A stretch of DNA of 64,000 bases. Source: Manis javanica (taxonomy: Eukaryota > Chordata > Mammalia > Pholidota > Manidae). Shown one piece after another: positions 34,735 to 47,644 of the stretch. The notes beneath the pieces were generated by a model. The model saw only the letters and a list, made by a program, of their open reading frames with translations, was not told where the DNA came from and did no database searches. Position numbers and translations under genes: made by a program. The stretch covers positions 70,235,501-70,299,500 of the forward strand of contig NC_133163.1 in NCBI RefSeq assembly GCF_040802235.1, written 5' to 3'. Within the stretch, counting starts at the first letter, position 1; each line of letters begins with the position of its first letter.

Positions 34735-37700
34735 GTCTGTAGCATTAAGAATACTGGCTTACTTCAAGAAATAAGAAAATCCCAAATAAACTCACAATTA
34801 AAGAAAGTAGAAAGTGAGTAACAAATAAAAACAAAATTTAGTAGAAGTAGGAACATAATAAATATCACAGTAGAAATAAAGTTGAGAATAAAACAAAAAC
34901 AATAGAAACAAAAATTAAAAAAAACAAGAGCTGTTTCTTTAAGAAAATAAATGAAATAGGCAAACCCCTAGCCAGACTTTTCAAGAAAAAAAGAGAGTAT
35001 ACAAATAAGCAATATCAGAAACAAAAAAGGATAGTCACAATGGATACCACAGAAATAAAAAGAATTATTAGAGAATTCTATGAAAAATTTTATGACAAAA
35101 ATTGGAAAACAGAAGAAATGAATAAATCCTTGAAAAAATACAACTTCTCAAGACTGACCCAGGAAGAAACAGAAAATCTGAACAGACCAATTACCAGTAC
35201 TGAAAAAAAAAAAGGTCCAATAAACAAAATACAGGACCAGATAGCTTCACAGCTGAATTCTACCAAACATTTAAAGAAGAGCTAATACCCAAACTTTCTA
35301 AAGTATTCCAAAAGTTAGAAGAGGGAATATTTCCAACCTCATTCTATGAGACCAGCATCACTCTACTACCAAACCAGGCAAAGACAATACAACAACAAAA
35401 AAAATTTTAGACCATTATCTTTGACAAACATGCAAAATTCCTCAAAAAAAAAAATGCTAGCAAACTGAATTAAAAAACAAATCAAAAGGATTATCCATCA
35501 TGACCAAGTGTAGTTTATTCCAGAGATACAAGGATGGTCCAATATATGTAAATCAATAAATATTATATACTACATTAACATAAAGAAGGGTAAAAACCAC
35601 ATGATTATGTTGAGTCCCAAAAAGCATGGCAAATATTCATTCATGATAAACTCTCAACAAAATGGGTACACAGGGTACATACCTCAACACAATAAAGGCC
35701 ATATATGACAAATGCAAAGCTAACATGATACTCAATGGTTAAAAGGTGAAAGCTTTTCCTCGAGGATCAGGAACAAATCACAGATGTCCACTCCCACCAC
35801 TTTTATTCAACATAGTACTGGAGATCCTACCCATTGCAATTGGATAAGGTAGAGATAAAAGGCATCCAATTGGTAAGGAAGATGTGAAACTGTTACTATT
35901 TGCAGATGACATGATATTCTACAGAGAAAACAATAAAGACTCCACCAAAAAACTATTAGAACTAATTGTATTCAGCAAAGTTGCAGGATACAACCTAATA
36001 CACAGAAATCTCTTGATTACTATATACTAACAACAAACTAGCAGAAAGAGAAATCAGGAAAATAGCTACATTTACAATTGTATCAAAAAAATAAAATAAA
36101 ATACTTAGGAATAAACCTAACCAAGGGGGTAAAAGATCTATACTCTGAAAAATAGACACTCATGAGAGAAATTAAAGAAGACACAAATAAATGGAAATAT
36201 ATCCCATGCTCATGGATAGGAACAATTTATATTGTCAAAATGCCATCCTGCCCAAAGCAATTTACAGATTCAATACAATCCCTATCAAATAACAAGGCAT
36301 TTTTCAATGAACTAGAGCAAATAATCCTAAAATTCATACTGAACTACAAAAGACCCCAATAGCCAAAGCAATTCTGAGAAAGAAGAACAAAGCTGTGGAT
36401 ATTATGCTCCCTGACTTCAAGCTATACTATAAAGCTATAGTAATCAAAACAGAATGGTACTGGCACAAAAATAGACCCATAGATCAATGAAGCAATAGAG
36501 AGAGCCCAGATATAAACCACTCATATTTAGTCAATTAATATACAATAAAGGAGCCATGAATATATAATGGGGAAAAGACACTCTACAATAACTGGTGTTG
36601 GGAAAACTGGGCAGCTATATGCAAGAGAATGAAACTGGATTACTGTCTAACTCCATGCACAAAGGTAAACTCAAAATGTATCAAAGGCCTAAATGTAAGA
36701 CATGAAACCATAAAACTCCTAAAAGAAATCTTAGGCAACCATCTCTTGAACATAGCCATGAGAAATTTTTTCCTGGACATATCTTCTCAGGCAAGGGAAA
36801 CAAAATAAAAAATGAATAAGTGGGACTACATCAAACTAAAAAGATTCTGTATAGCAAAAGACACCATCAGCAGAATGAAAAGGGAACCTATAGTATGGGA
36901 GAATATATTCATAACAACTCATCTGATAATGGGTTAATATCCAAAATATATAAAGAATTCATATGCCTCAACAACCCACCCCCCAAAAAAATGATTTAAA
37001 AAATGGGTGGAGAACCTGAACAGACATTTCTCCAAAGAAGTAATATAAATATCCAACAGGCACATGTATGTTCCACATGGCTAACCATTAGGGAAATACA
37101 AATCAAAACCACAATGAGGTATCATCTCACACCAGTTAGAATGGCCACTATCCAAAAGACAAGAAACAACAAGTTAGTGAGGATGTGGAGGAAAGAGAAC
37201 ACTCCTACACTGTTGGTGGGAATGTCAATTGGTGCAGCCACTGTGGAAAGCAGGTTTCTCAGAAAACTAAAAATGGAAATACCATTCAACCTAGTAATAC
37301 ATTCCTAGAAACTTACCCAAAGAAAACAAAATCCTCAATTCAAAAAAATATATGCACCCCTATGTGTATGGCCACATTATTTACAATGTCAATATATGGA
37401 TGCAACCTGTGTCCATTAATACATAAATGTATAAAAAAGATGGGTAAATATGCTCAATGGAATATTACTGAGCCATTAACAAAAATCCCTGCCATTTGAA
37501 ACAAAATGGATGGACTTAGAGGGTATTACAAGTCAAGTAATTCAGGTGGAGAAAGACAAAGACCATGTGATATCACTTATTTGTGGAGTATAAAACCAAA
37601 ACAAAACAAAATGAACAATATAGCAGTAGACTCATAGACAGTAGTCAAAGTGATTGGAGAGGGATTGGAGCTGGGGGAAGGGTGAGGGGGATAATGAGGC

Positions 37701-37910
37701 TCAAAAATTCTCAATCATATATAAGTTGGTCACAGGGATAATAGTACAATATGCAGAATATAGCCAATGATTCTGTAAAATCCTCCTATGTTGACAAATA
37801 GTAGCTACAGTAGAGGGGGTGAAGATTTAAAAATATAGGTAACTGCTGAACCACTGTGTTGTATACTTGAAACCAATATAAGACTGCATATCAATGACAC
37901 TCCAATAATA
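34735..37910 (+). mobile_element. 5'-truncated L1: ORF2 from after the endonuclease to the 3' end
   Basis: Sense ORF2 starts in the linker (34,740), followed by reverse transcriptase (TTTGCAGATGACATGATATT near 35,899, coding FADDMI), the C-terminal domain and a 3' UTR ending near 37,910 (GTATACTTGAAACCAATATA near 37,862). Multiple frameshifts and stops break the frame. The 3' UTR differs from the youngest L1 at 40,376, so it belongs to an older subfamily (L1MA/MB-like by recall). Confidence 0.88.
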
Positions 37911-38972
37911 AGAGCAGGTACACTGACAACTAGTGAAGTTTGGTATCACTCACTGTCTTGATGCCAGTGGTTTTACTCTTCATTGTTTCTGCAATGTTTG
38001 TATAATTGTCAACCCAATAATAAAGACAAATAATGTCTCAGTAGCCCTATAAATATAATTTTGGCCTCTCAGATTCCCTAAAAACATATTAGGGATTTGG
38101 GGTTTCCATGGATTACATTTTGAGAATTGCTGCCCTATACCGATGTGGACTCTAATGAAGTACCATATATTCAATGAGATAAGTGGATCTCATAGATATT
38201 TTGATAAGCAAAACACATCAGACACAAAAGAATACATACTAAATTTACATTTAGAAAACTTTAAATGTAATAAATAAAAAATTAAAATTAAAAAAAATCC
38301 AGGTAAAATTAATATTGTGATGATGATGTCAGAATTACAGTTATTTTTGGAATGTGTAATGGCTGGAAGAGCATATGAAAAGTAACTTTTGTGACAGTAT
38401 TATCAATAATATTCTGTTTCTTAATCTGTATGGAGTTTACACGTGTGTTCATTTTTGTATTTATCAAACTACATGATTAAGATTTTTGCATATTTTTATG
38501 TTTGCATACAATAATTCTGTAAAAAGTATATTATAAGCAACTGAAATTTAATGTTTTAATTTTCTATTACTTTATTTCCCAACAGAGATCTTAGGGCATG
38601 ATCTAATCAGCAGACCAAATAATAGGGTTTTTTTTTTTTCTGTCTGTAAGGTCTTAAAGCATGTTTTCAATAAATTCTGATCACATGGTAACTACTCTCT
38701 GACTCTTGTTTTACTGGTTTATATTTAAATAGTCATTGCTAGAATTAATTTTCAGAATTTTTTTGTATGAGGGTGTCTAAACAATCACGCCTTTAAAATG
38801 TACTTAATACAATCAATCAGTGATTTCTTTATATATTATATTAAAATTATTTTGTAATTATGTATTTGATATTTCTCTCTCCCACTAAAGTATGTTTCCA
38901 AAAGCTAAAAACATCTTATTTGTATTTGTATCATGACTGTCTGGCATAATGTTTAGTATATAAGATATATTA
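37911..38972. other. AT-rich sequence, no feature recognised
   Basis: No coding frame or clear repeat, only a T-run near 38,628. Confidence 0.5.
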
Positions 38973-39357
38973 ATTTGCTAAGGCTGCCATAACAAAGTAC
39001 CACAGACAGGAAGACTTAAACAACAGACTTTTTTCTCAGTTCTAATGTCTAAAAGTCTGCAATCAAGGTGTTTGCATGTTCTGTTTCTTCTGAGGACTCG
39101 CTCCTTGGATTACAGATGTCCAATGTCTCACTGTTTCTTCACATGCTCTTTCCTCTATGCACATATAGTGTCTTTGTTTTAATCTTTTTTTATAAGGATA
39201 CCAGTCATATTGGATTTGGGCCCACCCATATTACTTTCATTGTACCTTAACTACCTCTTTAGAGTTCCTAACTATAAATACTGTCACATTCTGAGGTATT
39301 GAGGATGAAGACCTCCACATATGAATAATGGAGAGATGTAATTTAGCCAGTAACAGA
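38973..39357 (-). repeat. MLT1/MST-type (MaLR) LTR, antisense
   Basis: It starts GCTAAGGCTGCCATAACAAA, continues through TTCTTCACATGCTCTTTCCT, AAGGATACCAGTCATATTGG and TCACATTCTGAGGTATTGAG, and ends near AATTTAGCCAGTAACA: the complement of a MaLR LTR over nearly its full length. Confidence 0.82.
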
Positions 39358-39890
39358 TGGTTTAGATAAATGAATGTATACAAGATATCATTACATAAAG
39401 GAATGAGCACTGGAATAACAGGAAAATGAATGAAAGTGAATATGATGTTTTATGCCATTAATTGATACTAAGTTGAGCAAACCATTTATCCATTTATTTT
39501 TTTTATCTATTTAACCAACTGTAATACAGATGATTTTATTAAGTTTAATTTTCCACTTCTATAATTCTGTTATATTACCTGTATGTAAACCATTATAATT
39601 TGCTTGTATAAAAAACTTATTTACATAGAGCTTCCACATTTTTAATTGAATGATCAATTTAGTTTAATATTGTTTTTAACTAAATAAATAAGATAAAAAT
39701 TAAATATACTTCATGACATAGGCCAACATTAGCAGTCCCAAATAACAATAATATGTACATATAAAACTTGAACTGGAAATTTCCCACTTAGGAACTTCAA
39801 GACACATTTTAGTTAATACTTCTCTCATTTTAATTAGTGTGTTAGTGATTTATAAACTGTTGCACTTCAGTTTTAGATTTCCACAAGGAC

Positions 39891-39919
39891 ATTTGCTAAG
39901 GCTGCCATAACAAAGTACC
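39891..39919 (-). repeat. 29-bp exact second copy of an MLT1 edge
   Basis: These 29 bases equal 38,973-39,001 exactly; beyond them the match stops. This could be a truncated second LTR or a short duplicated insertion. Confidence 0.7.
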
Positions 39920-40375
39920 TTACATGGTACTTTCTCTGACCATCACTCCTCAGTGTCTCCAGATAAATGTGTTGGCCTCCAGGTCAATCTATCAAACCCT
40001 GTTATTTGGGTTACACAGAATGCTTTCTGTTTCCATGAACAAATTCTGATTAATATCACATCAGAAACTGAGTTGCTCATGTTCCAGTTGGAATTTGCTA
40101 CTTTCTAGACCCATTACCCAACCGTAATGTCAAAAATTCCTTAGCCATAATCTTGGGAATCCATCTTCCATTCCTTAATATTTGATCCCTTCTTTCCTGC
40201 ATGACTATTTAAGTATTCATTTGTTTATTCACTAATTTTATTACAGCACACCAGTCAGAATCTTATTGAAAACAGTGCCAAAGGGATATTGGTTTGTTGT
40301 TTGTTTTTGCCCCTGGCAAGCCAAGAAACAATTTCTTTTTTTTGGTAAATCATTTCATTACAAAACTCAATGTAG
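39920..40375. other. No feature recognised
   Basis: Unique-looking sequence ending in the target duplication (CTCAATGTAG, 40,366-40,375) of the full-length L1. Confidence 0.5.
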
Positions 40376-41177
40376 TAAAGAGGAGTCAAGACGGCGGTGT
40401 GAGTAGGACAGCAGAAATCCCCAAAACGCATATACATTTTTGAAAATATAACAAATACAACTATTCTTAAAAGATAGACCAGAAGACACAGGACAACAGC
40501 CAGACTACATCTACACCTGCAAGAACCCAGCACCTCACGAAGGGGGAAAGATACAAGCCAAGACCTGGAGGGACCGAGTGTGCCCCCCACCCCAACTTGC
40601 CAGTGGAAGGAGAAGAATTGGAGAAGGGAGGGAGAGGGCGCCCAGGACTGCTAAATACCCAGACCTGGCCATCTGCACTGGGAGCGCAGACACACAGTGC
40701 ATGGTGTGCTGGATACTAGTGAAACAGGACAGTAAAACCTGCAAGCTGGTCCCTGCAGCTGGTGCCCTAGGACAAAAGAAAAGTGAGTGCTTTCTGGAAG
40801 TCTTAAAGGGACAGGGGCCTTACAGCTGGACAGAACTGTCCCAGCACACTCAGCCCAGCAGCTGGGAATCCCGGGGAACTCCAGGTGCCCTAACCATGTG
40901 GGTAGCAGCACACCTTGGAGGCCCTCATGGCAATAAACAGCCTTCCAACCATTCTCCCTACAGTGCAGCCCCACCATAGCAGAACAGCAGCCTGAGACTG
41001 GCCACACCCATATCAAACGTGGAGCTTACTCCACAGCGGCTGGGCAAGAATCATAGACCCCACAAGCCACCAGGGGTCACTGTTCTCCCAGGAAAGGCAG
41101 GCCAGGAGCAAGTGGAAAGGGTCTTGGTTCTCCCAGCTGACACACATGCCAACTGCACATGACTACCTCTATCACCA
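40376..41177 (+). promoter_or_regulatory. L1 5' UTR (internal promoter region)
   Basis: About 800 bases of GC-richer sequence between the 5' end and the ORF1 start. In mammals this region holds an internal RNA polymerase II promoter. GTCAAGACGGCGG near 40,385 contains the YY1-like AAGATGGCGG motif with one change. Overlapping open frames of 100-133 codons on both strands here are composition effects. Confidence 0.75.
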
Positions 41178-42001
41178 TGAAAAGGCAGAAGAATTTGATA
41201 CAGACCAGACTAACCCAAACATCCTCTCTGAGAGGGAATCTGGGGAGATAGATTTAACCAGTCTTCCTGAAAAACAATTCAAAATAAAGGTCATAACCAT
41301 GCTGATGGACTTGCAGAGAAATATGCAAGAGCTAAGGAAAGAGAATACAGAAATAAAACAATCCTGGAAGGACTTAAAAGCAGAATGGATGAGATGCAAG
41401 AGGCCATTAATGGAATAGAAATCAGAGAATAGGAATGCAGAGAACCTGACACAGAGAGAGAAAAAAGGATATCCAGGAATGAAAGAATATTAAGAGAACT
41501 GTGCGACCAATCAAAACAGAACAATATCCGCATTATAGGTATACCAGGAAAAGAAGAGAAGAAAAAGGGATAGAAAGTGTATTTGAAGAAATAATTGCTG
41601 AAAACTTCCCCAAACTGGGTGAGGAAATAGCCTCTCAGACCATGGAAGCACACAGAACTCCCAACACAAGGGACCCAAAGATGACAACAACAAGACACAT
41701 AATAATTAAAATGGTAAAGATCAAAGACAAGGACAGAGTATTAAAGGCAGCCAGAGAGAGAAAAATGGTCACCTACAAAGGTAAACCCATCAGGTTATCA
41801 TCAGACTTCTCAACAGAAACCTTACAGCCCAGAAGAGAATGGCATGATACATTTAATGCAATGAAAGAGAAGGGCCTTAAACCAAGGATACTGTATCCAG
41901 CACCACTATCATTTAAATATGAAGGAGGGATTAAACAATACCCAGACAAACAAAAGTTGAGGGAATTTGCTCCCACAAACCACCTCTACAGGGCATCTTA
42001 G
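41178..42001 (+). pseudogene. L1 ORF1 (RNA-binding chaperone), frameshifted
   Basis: ORF1 proteins form trimers through a coiled coil and coat L1 RNA. The likely start is the ATG at 41,178 (MKRQKN). The reading soon continues in another frame, with SLPEKQFKIKVI near 41,259 and a heptad-rich coiled coil (MDLQRNMQELRKENTEIKQ near 41,306). A stop at 41,416 and another frame change follow. The C-terminal RNA-recognition and C-terminal domains run from about 41,540 (IESVFEEIIAENFPKLGEEI) to the stop at 41,999-42,001 (includes RILYPAPLSF). At least two frame breaks make it non-functional. Confidence 0.88.
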
Positions 42002-42206
42002 AGGGACTGCTCTAGATGGGAGCACTCCTAGAAAGAGCACAGAACAGAACACCCAACACATGAAGAATGGAGGAGGAGGAATAAGACGGGAGAGGAATAA
42101 TCATCTGACTATGTTTATAATAGCTCAATAAGTGAGTTAAGTTAGACAGTAAGCTAGGAAAGAAGCTAACCTTGAACCTTTGGTAACCACGAATCTAAAG
42201 CCTGCA

Positions 42207-45200
42207 ATGGCAATAAGTACATATCTTTCAATAATCACCCTAAATGTAAATGGGCTTAATGCACCAATCAAAAGACACAGAGGAATAAAATGGATAAAAA
42301 AGCAAGACCCATCTATATGCTGCTTACAAGAGACTCACCTCAAACCCAAAGACATGCACAGACTAAAATCCAAGGGATGGAAAAAGATATTTCATGAAAA
42401 CAACAGGGAGAAAAAAGCAGGTGTTGCAATACTAGTATCAGACAAAATAGACTTCAAAATAAAGGAAGTAACAAGAGATAAAGAAGGACATTACATAATG
42501 ATAAAGAGCTCAGTCCAACAAGAGGATATTACCATTATGAACGTATCTGCACCCAATACAGGAGCACCAATATATGTGAAACAAATACTAACAGAACTAA
42601 AGGAGGAAATAGAATGCAATGCATTCATTTTGGGAGACATTAACACACCACTCACTCTGAAGAACAGATCCACCAGACAGAAAATAAGTAAGGACATGGA
42701 GGCACTGAACAACACACTAGAAAAGATGGACCTAATAGACATCTATAGAACTCTACATTCAAAAGCAACAGGATACACATTTTTCTCAAGTGCACATGGA
42801 ACATTCTCCAGAATAGACCACATACTAGGCCACAAAAAGAGCCTCAGTAAAGTCAAAAAGATTGAAAGCCTACCAAACAATTTTTCAGACCACAAAGGTA
42901 TAAAACTAGAAATAAATTGTACAAAGAAAACAGAAAGGCTCACAAATACATGGAGGCTTAGCAACATGCTTCTAAATTATCAATGGATCAATGACCAGAT
43001 CAAAATAGAGATCAAGCAATATATGGAAACAAATGACAACAACACAAAGCCCCAAATACTGTGCGATACAGCAAAAGCAGTCTTAAGAGGAAAGTATATA
43101 GCAATCCAGGCATATTTAAAGAAGGAAGAACAATCTCAAATGAATAGTCTACAGACACAATTATTGAAATTGGAAAAAGAAGAACAAATGAGGCCTAAAG
43201 TCAGCAGAAGGAGGGACATAATAATGATCAGAGGAGAAATGCATAAAATTCAGAAGAATAAAACAATAGAAAAAATCAATGAAACCAAGAACTGGTTCTT
43301 TGAGAAAATAAACAAAATAGATAAGCCCCTAGCCAGACTTACAAAATGAGAAAGAGAATCTACACACATCAACAGAATCAGAAAAGAGAAAGGAAAAATC
43401 ATGATGGACCCCACAGAAATACAAATAATTATTAGAGAATACTACAAAATACTATATGCAAACAAGCTGGAAAACCTAAATGGATAACTTCCTAGAAAAA
43501 TACAACCTTCCAAGACTGACCAAGGAAGAAACAGAAAATCTAAACAGACCAATTACCAGCAACGAAATTGAAGTGGTAATCAAGAAACTACCCAAGAGCA
43601 AAATTCCCAGGCCAGATGGATTTACCATGGAGTTTTATCAGACATACAGAGAAGACATAATACCCATTCTCCTTAAAGTTTTCCAAAAAACAGAAGAAGA
43701 GGGAATACTTCCAGACTCATTCTATGAAGCCAGCATCACCCTAATACCAAAACCAGGCAAAGACCCCACCAATAAAGAAAATTACAGACCAATATCCCTG
43801 ATGAACATAGATGCAAAAATACTCAACAAAATATTAGCAAACTGAATTCAAAAGTACATCAAGAGGATCTTACACCATGATCAAGTGTGATTCATCCCAG
43901 GGATGCAAGGATGGTACAACATTCAAAAATCCATCAACATCATCCACCACATAAACAAAAAGGACAAAAATCACATGATCATCTCCATAGATGTTGAAAA
44001 AAGCATTCAACAAAATTCAACATCCATTCATGATGAAAACTCTCAACAAAATGGGTATAGAGGGCAAGTACCTCAACATAATAAGGGCCATATATGAAAA
44101 ACCCACAGCCAATATCTTACTAAACAGCAAGAAGCTGAAAGCATTTCCTCTAAGATTGGTAGCAAAACAGGGATGCCCACTCTCCCCACTGTTATTTAAC
44201 ATAGTACTGCAGGTCCTAGCCATTTCAATTAGACAAAACAAAGAAATACAAGGAATCCAAATCAGTAAAGAAGAAGTCAAATTGTCACGATTTGCAGATG
44301 ACATGATATTATACAAGAAAACCCTAAAGATTCCACTCCAAAACTACTAGGACTGATACTGGAATACAGCAAAGTTGCAGGATACAAAATTAATACAAAG
44401 AAATCTGAGACTTTCCTATACACTAACAATGAACTAGTAGAAAAAGAAACCAGGAAAACAATTCCGTTCACAATTGCATAAAAAAAAATAAAATACCTAG
44501 GAATAAACCTAACCAAGGAAGTGAAAGACCTATGCCCTGAAAAATACAAGACATTCTTAAGAGAAATTAAAGAGGACACTAACAAATGGAAACTCATCCC
44601 ATGCTCTTGGCTAGGAAGAATTAATATCATCAAAATGACCATCCTTCCCAAAGCAATCCACAGATTTCATGCAATCCCTATCAAATTACCAACAGCATTC
44701 TTCAATGAATTGGAACAAATAGTTCTAAAATTCATATGGAACCATCAAAGATCCCCAATAGCAAAAGCAATACTGAGAAGGAAGAATAAAGTGGGGAGGA
44801 TCTTGCTCCCCAACTTCAAGCTCTGCTATAAAGCCACACTAATCAAGACAATTTGGTACTGGCACAAGAACAGACCCATAGACCAATGGAACAGATGGAA
44901 CAGACTAGAGAGCCCAGATATAAACTTAAGCATATACAGACAATTAGTACATGATAAAGGAGCCATGGACATATAATGGGGAAATGACAGCTTCTTCAAC
45001 AGCTGGTGTTGGCAAAACTGGACAGGTACATGTCAGAGAATGAAACTGGATCATTGTCTAACCCCATACACAAACGTAAATTCTAAATTGATCAAAGACC
45101 TTGAATGTAAGTCATGAAACCATAAAACTCTTGGAAAAAAACATAGGCAAAAATCTTTTGGACATAAACATGAGTGACTTCTTCATGAACATATCTCCCT

Positions 45201-46030
45201 GGGCAAAGGAAACAAAAGCAAAAATGAACAAGTGGGACTATATCAAGCTGAAAAGCTTCTGTACAGCAAAGGACTCCATCAATAGAATAAAAAGGTATCC
45301 TACAGTATGGGAGAATATATTCATAAATGGCAGATCTGATAAAGAGTTGACAACCAAAATATATAAAGAGCTGACACACCTCAACAAACAAAAAGTGAAC
45401 AATCCAATTACAAAATGGGTAGAGGAGCTGAACAGACAGTTCTCCAAAGAAGAAATTCAGATGGCCAACAGACACATGAAAAGATGCTCCACATCACTAG
45501 TCATCAGAGAAATGCAAATTTAAACCACAATGAGATATCACCTTACACCAGTAAGGATTGCCACCATTCAAAAGACAAACAACAACAAATGTTGGCGAGG
45601 TTCTGGAGAAAGGGCAACCCTCCGACTCTGCTGGTGGGAATGTAAATTAGTTCAACCATTGTGGAAAGCAGTATGGAGGTTCCTCAAAAAGCTCAAAGTA
45701 GAAATACCATTTGATCCACGAATTACACTTCTAGGAATTTACCCTAAGAATGCAGCACTGCAGTTTGAAAAAGACAGGTGCACCCCTATGTTTATCACAG
45801 CACTATTTACAATTGCCAAGAAATGGAAGCAACCTAAGTATCCATCAGTAGATGAATGGATAAAGAAGATATGGTACATATACACAATGGAATATTATTC
45901 AGCCATAAGAAGAAAAGAAATCCTACCATTTGCAACAACATGGATGGATCTAGAGGGTATTATGCTCAGTGAAATAAGCCAGGTGGAGTTAGACAAGTAC
46001 CAAATGATTTCACTCATATGTGGAATATAA
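42207..46030 (+). pseudogene. L1 ORF2 (endonuclease and reverse transcriptase), frameshifted
   Basis: The start is the ATG of MAISTYLSIITLNVNGLN at 42,207. The endonuclease domain is open to 43,349 and keeps its landmarks: N in LNVNG, E in QETHL, D and N in GDINTPL, SRIDHI and SDHKGI. A TGA at 43,347 and frame shifts follow. The reverse-transcriptase fingers run from 43,480 ([19 protein letters not shown]). A stop near 43,843 and another frame change precede the palm, with FADDMILY coded at 44,291-44,314. The C-terminal region runs through further shifts ([14 protein letters not shown] near 44,840) to the stop at 46,028-46,030. The product would nick target DNA and reverse transcribe L1 RNA; this copy cannot. 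Confidence 0.9.
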
Positions 46031-46370
46031 GAACAAAGGAAAAACTGAAGAAACAAAACAGCAGCAGAATCACAGAACCCAAGAATGGACTAATAGTTAC
46101 CAAAGGGAAAGGGACTTGGGAGGATGGGTGGGAAGGGAGGGAGAAGGGGGGGAAAAAGAAAGGGGGTCTTATGATTAGCATGTATAATGTGTTGGTGGGG
46201 GGCACGGGGATGGCTGTGCAACACAGAGAAGACAAGTAGTGATTTTAAAGCATCTTACTATGCTTATGAACAGTGACTAATTAGGTATGTGGGGGTTCTT
46301 GGTGAAGGAGGGAGTGTAGTAAATCTAATATTACTCATGTAATTGTAGATTAATGATAACAAAAAAAAAA
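46031..46370 (+). other. L1 3' UTR and A-tail
   Basis: It includes a guanine-rich tract (GGGAAGGGAGGGAGAAGGGGGG, roughly 46,130-46,155), a frequent L1 3' UTR feature able to form quadruplex structures, and ends TGTAATTGTAGATTAATGAT plus A-tail. There is no canonical AATAAA close to the tail, a common L1 trait. Confidence 0.85.
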
Positions 46371-46639
46371 CCCTCACTGTAGGAACACTATTACTGCACA
46401 TAATTCTAAATTCCACTTTAATCAGTTCTTTGCATGTCTCAATTTCTTTTCCTTTCCCAAAGCTCTTTAGCATTTTCTCCTTGTCCCTAGAGTTCTGAAA
46501 TTGCAGTGATGTGTGTTGGTACACAGTCTCTTCTTTGAAGTGAAATATATATTCAACAAAATTCTCCAATTTTAAGTAATTCTATGAGATTTGACAATTG
46601 TATAAAATCATGCATCTTTCAATCAAGAATTTGAACATT

Positions 46640-47060
46640 TCAGTCACCACATTCTGTTACCACAGTTTTGACTTTCCTGGACTTCCATGTAACTACACAA
46701 CAGTTTGTGTCTACCTTCTTTAACTTAGCGTATTGATTTTGAGATTAATCCATGTTGATGTTGCATCAATAGTTTGTTCCTTTTTCTTGCTGAATAGTAT
46801 CTCATTAATGGATATAAAAGTTTTGCTTATATATTTGCAAGTTGATGTGCATTTGGGTGGTTTCTGTGTTTTTGGTTATTTTGAATAAAGCTGCCATGAA
46901 CACCCACATTTTTATGTAGACATGTATTTCTCTCTCTCTTAAATAAATACCTAGGAGTGGATGGATGTTTAATTTTAGAAGATGCTGTCATTCTGTTTTT
47001 TTTTTTTTTTTGATGTGGCAGTGCCATTTTTCATCCCCACCATTGTACTGATGATGAGTT
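46640..47060 (-). mobile_element. Old L1 3'-end fragment, antisense
   Basis: TTGCTGAATAGTATCTCATT near 46,787, GATGTGCATTTGGGTGG near 46,844, AATAAAGCTGCCATGAACAC near 46,885 and CTAGGAGTGGATGGATG near 46,952 follow the usual antisense L1 order. Confidence 0.75.
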
Positions 47061-47644
47061 ATCTTTTAAGTCAGGGAAGTTATGCCTTTTGGTTTTGAGG
47101 ATTTTCTTATAACCTGTCTTTGATCACTTTTTAAAATCTATTTTCTCTTGTCAAACTTGCAGTAAGATGAATATGCTAATATTGAGGGATACATACATAG
47201 GTATAAATATATATATATTCTTACACTTGAAAATAACATGTTTAGTACATTTTATTCAATTTTCAAAATTCTAATGTTATTCTATAATGGCGTTTGCCTT
47301 TTCAATGTGTTTTTTTCAAAAACATTTGCTTAAAGTGAGAATAAAATGGTTATGCTTCACTTCTTCAGAATAATTAAAAACAACTTAGTAGCAAAATCAT
47401 TTTAATAGAAGAAATATCAAACTTCAAAAACAATTAAGTAGGATAAAGCATCTTCTTAAGAGACGGGCTTGAGAGCTTGGGGAATTAAACACAGAACTTC
47501 CATTAGAATGACTGAGAAATTGTTCATGAAGTTTCCTACTTGCCTTGATGAACATTCTGCTCTTCCAAATGGATTTGCAGAATGGGAGAAAGTCCATAGT
47601 TTAACGAGTAATTGGCAATCTTGTCAACACATTCCCTTACTTTA
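47061..47644. other. No feature recognised
   Basis: AT-rich; nothing identified. Confidence 0.45.

Larger units (their letters stand above)
40376..46370 (+). mobile_element. Nearly full-length L1 (about 6.0 kb) with target duplications
   Basis: It begins TAAAGAGGAGTCAAGACGGCGG, the classic mammalian L1 5' end, and finishes in TAATGATAAC followed by an A-tail at 46,361-46,370. Flanks CTCAATGTAG (40,366-40,375) and CTCACTGTAG (46,373-46,382) form a target duplication with one difference. 5' UTR, ORF1, ORF2 and 3' UTR are all present in order. This is the best-preserved LINE in the window, but the frames are broken, so it is not active as read. It identifies the youngest L1 lineage of the host represented here. 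Confidence 0.93.

Noticed and set aside
40578-41016. Overlapping 133- and 121-codon frames on both strands
   Set aside because: They lie in the GC-richer L1 5' UTR. Overlap on both strands and lack of domains point to composition.
45101-46030. Several L1 open frames as separate genes
   Set aside because: They are consecutive frame-shifted pieces of one ORF2.
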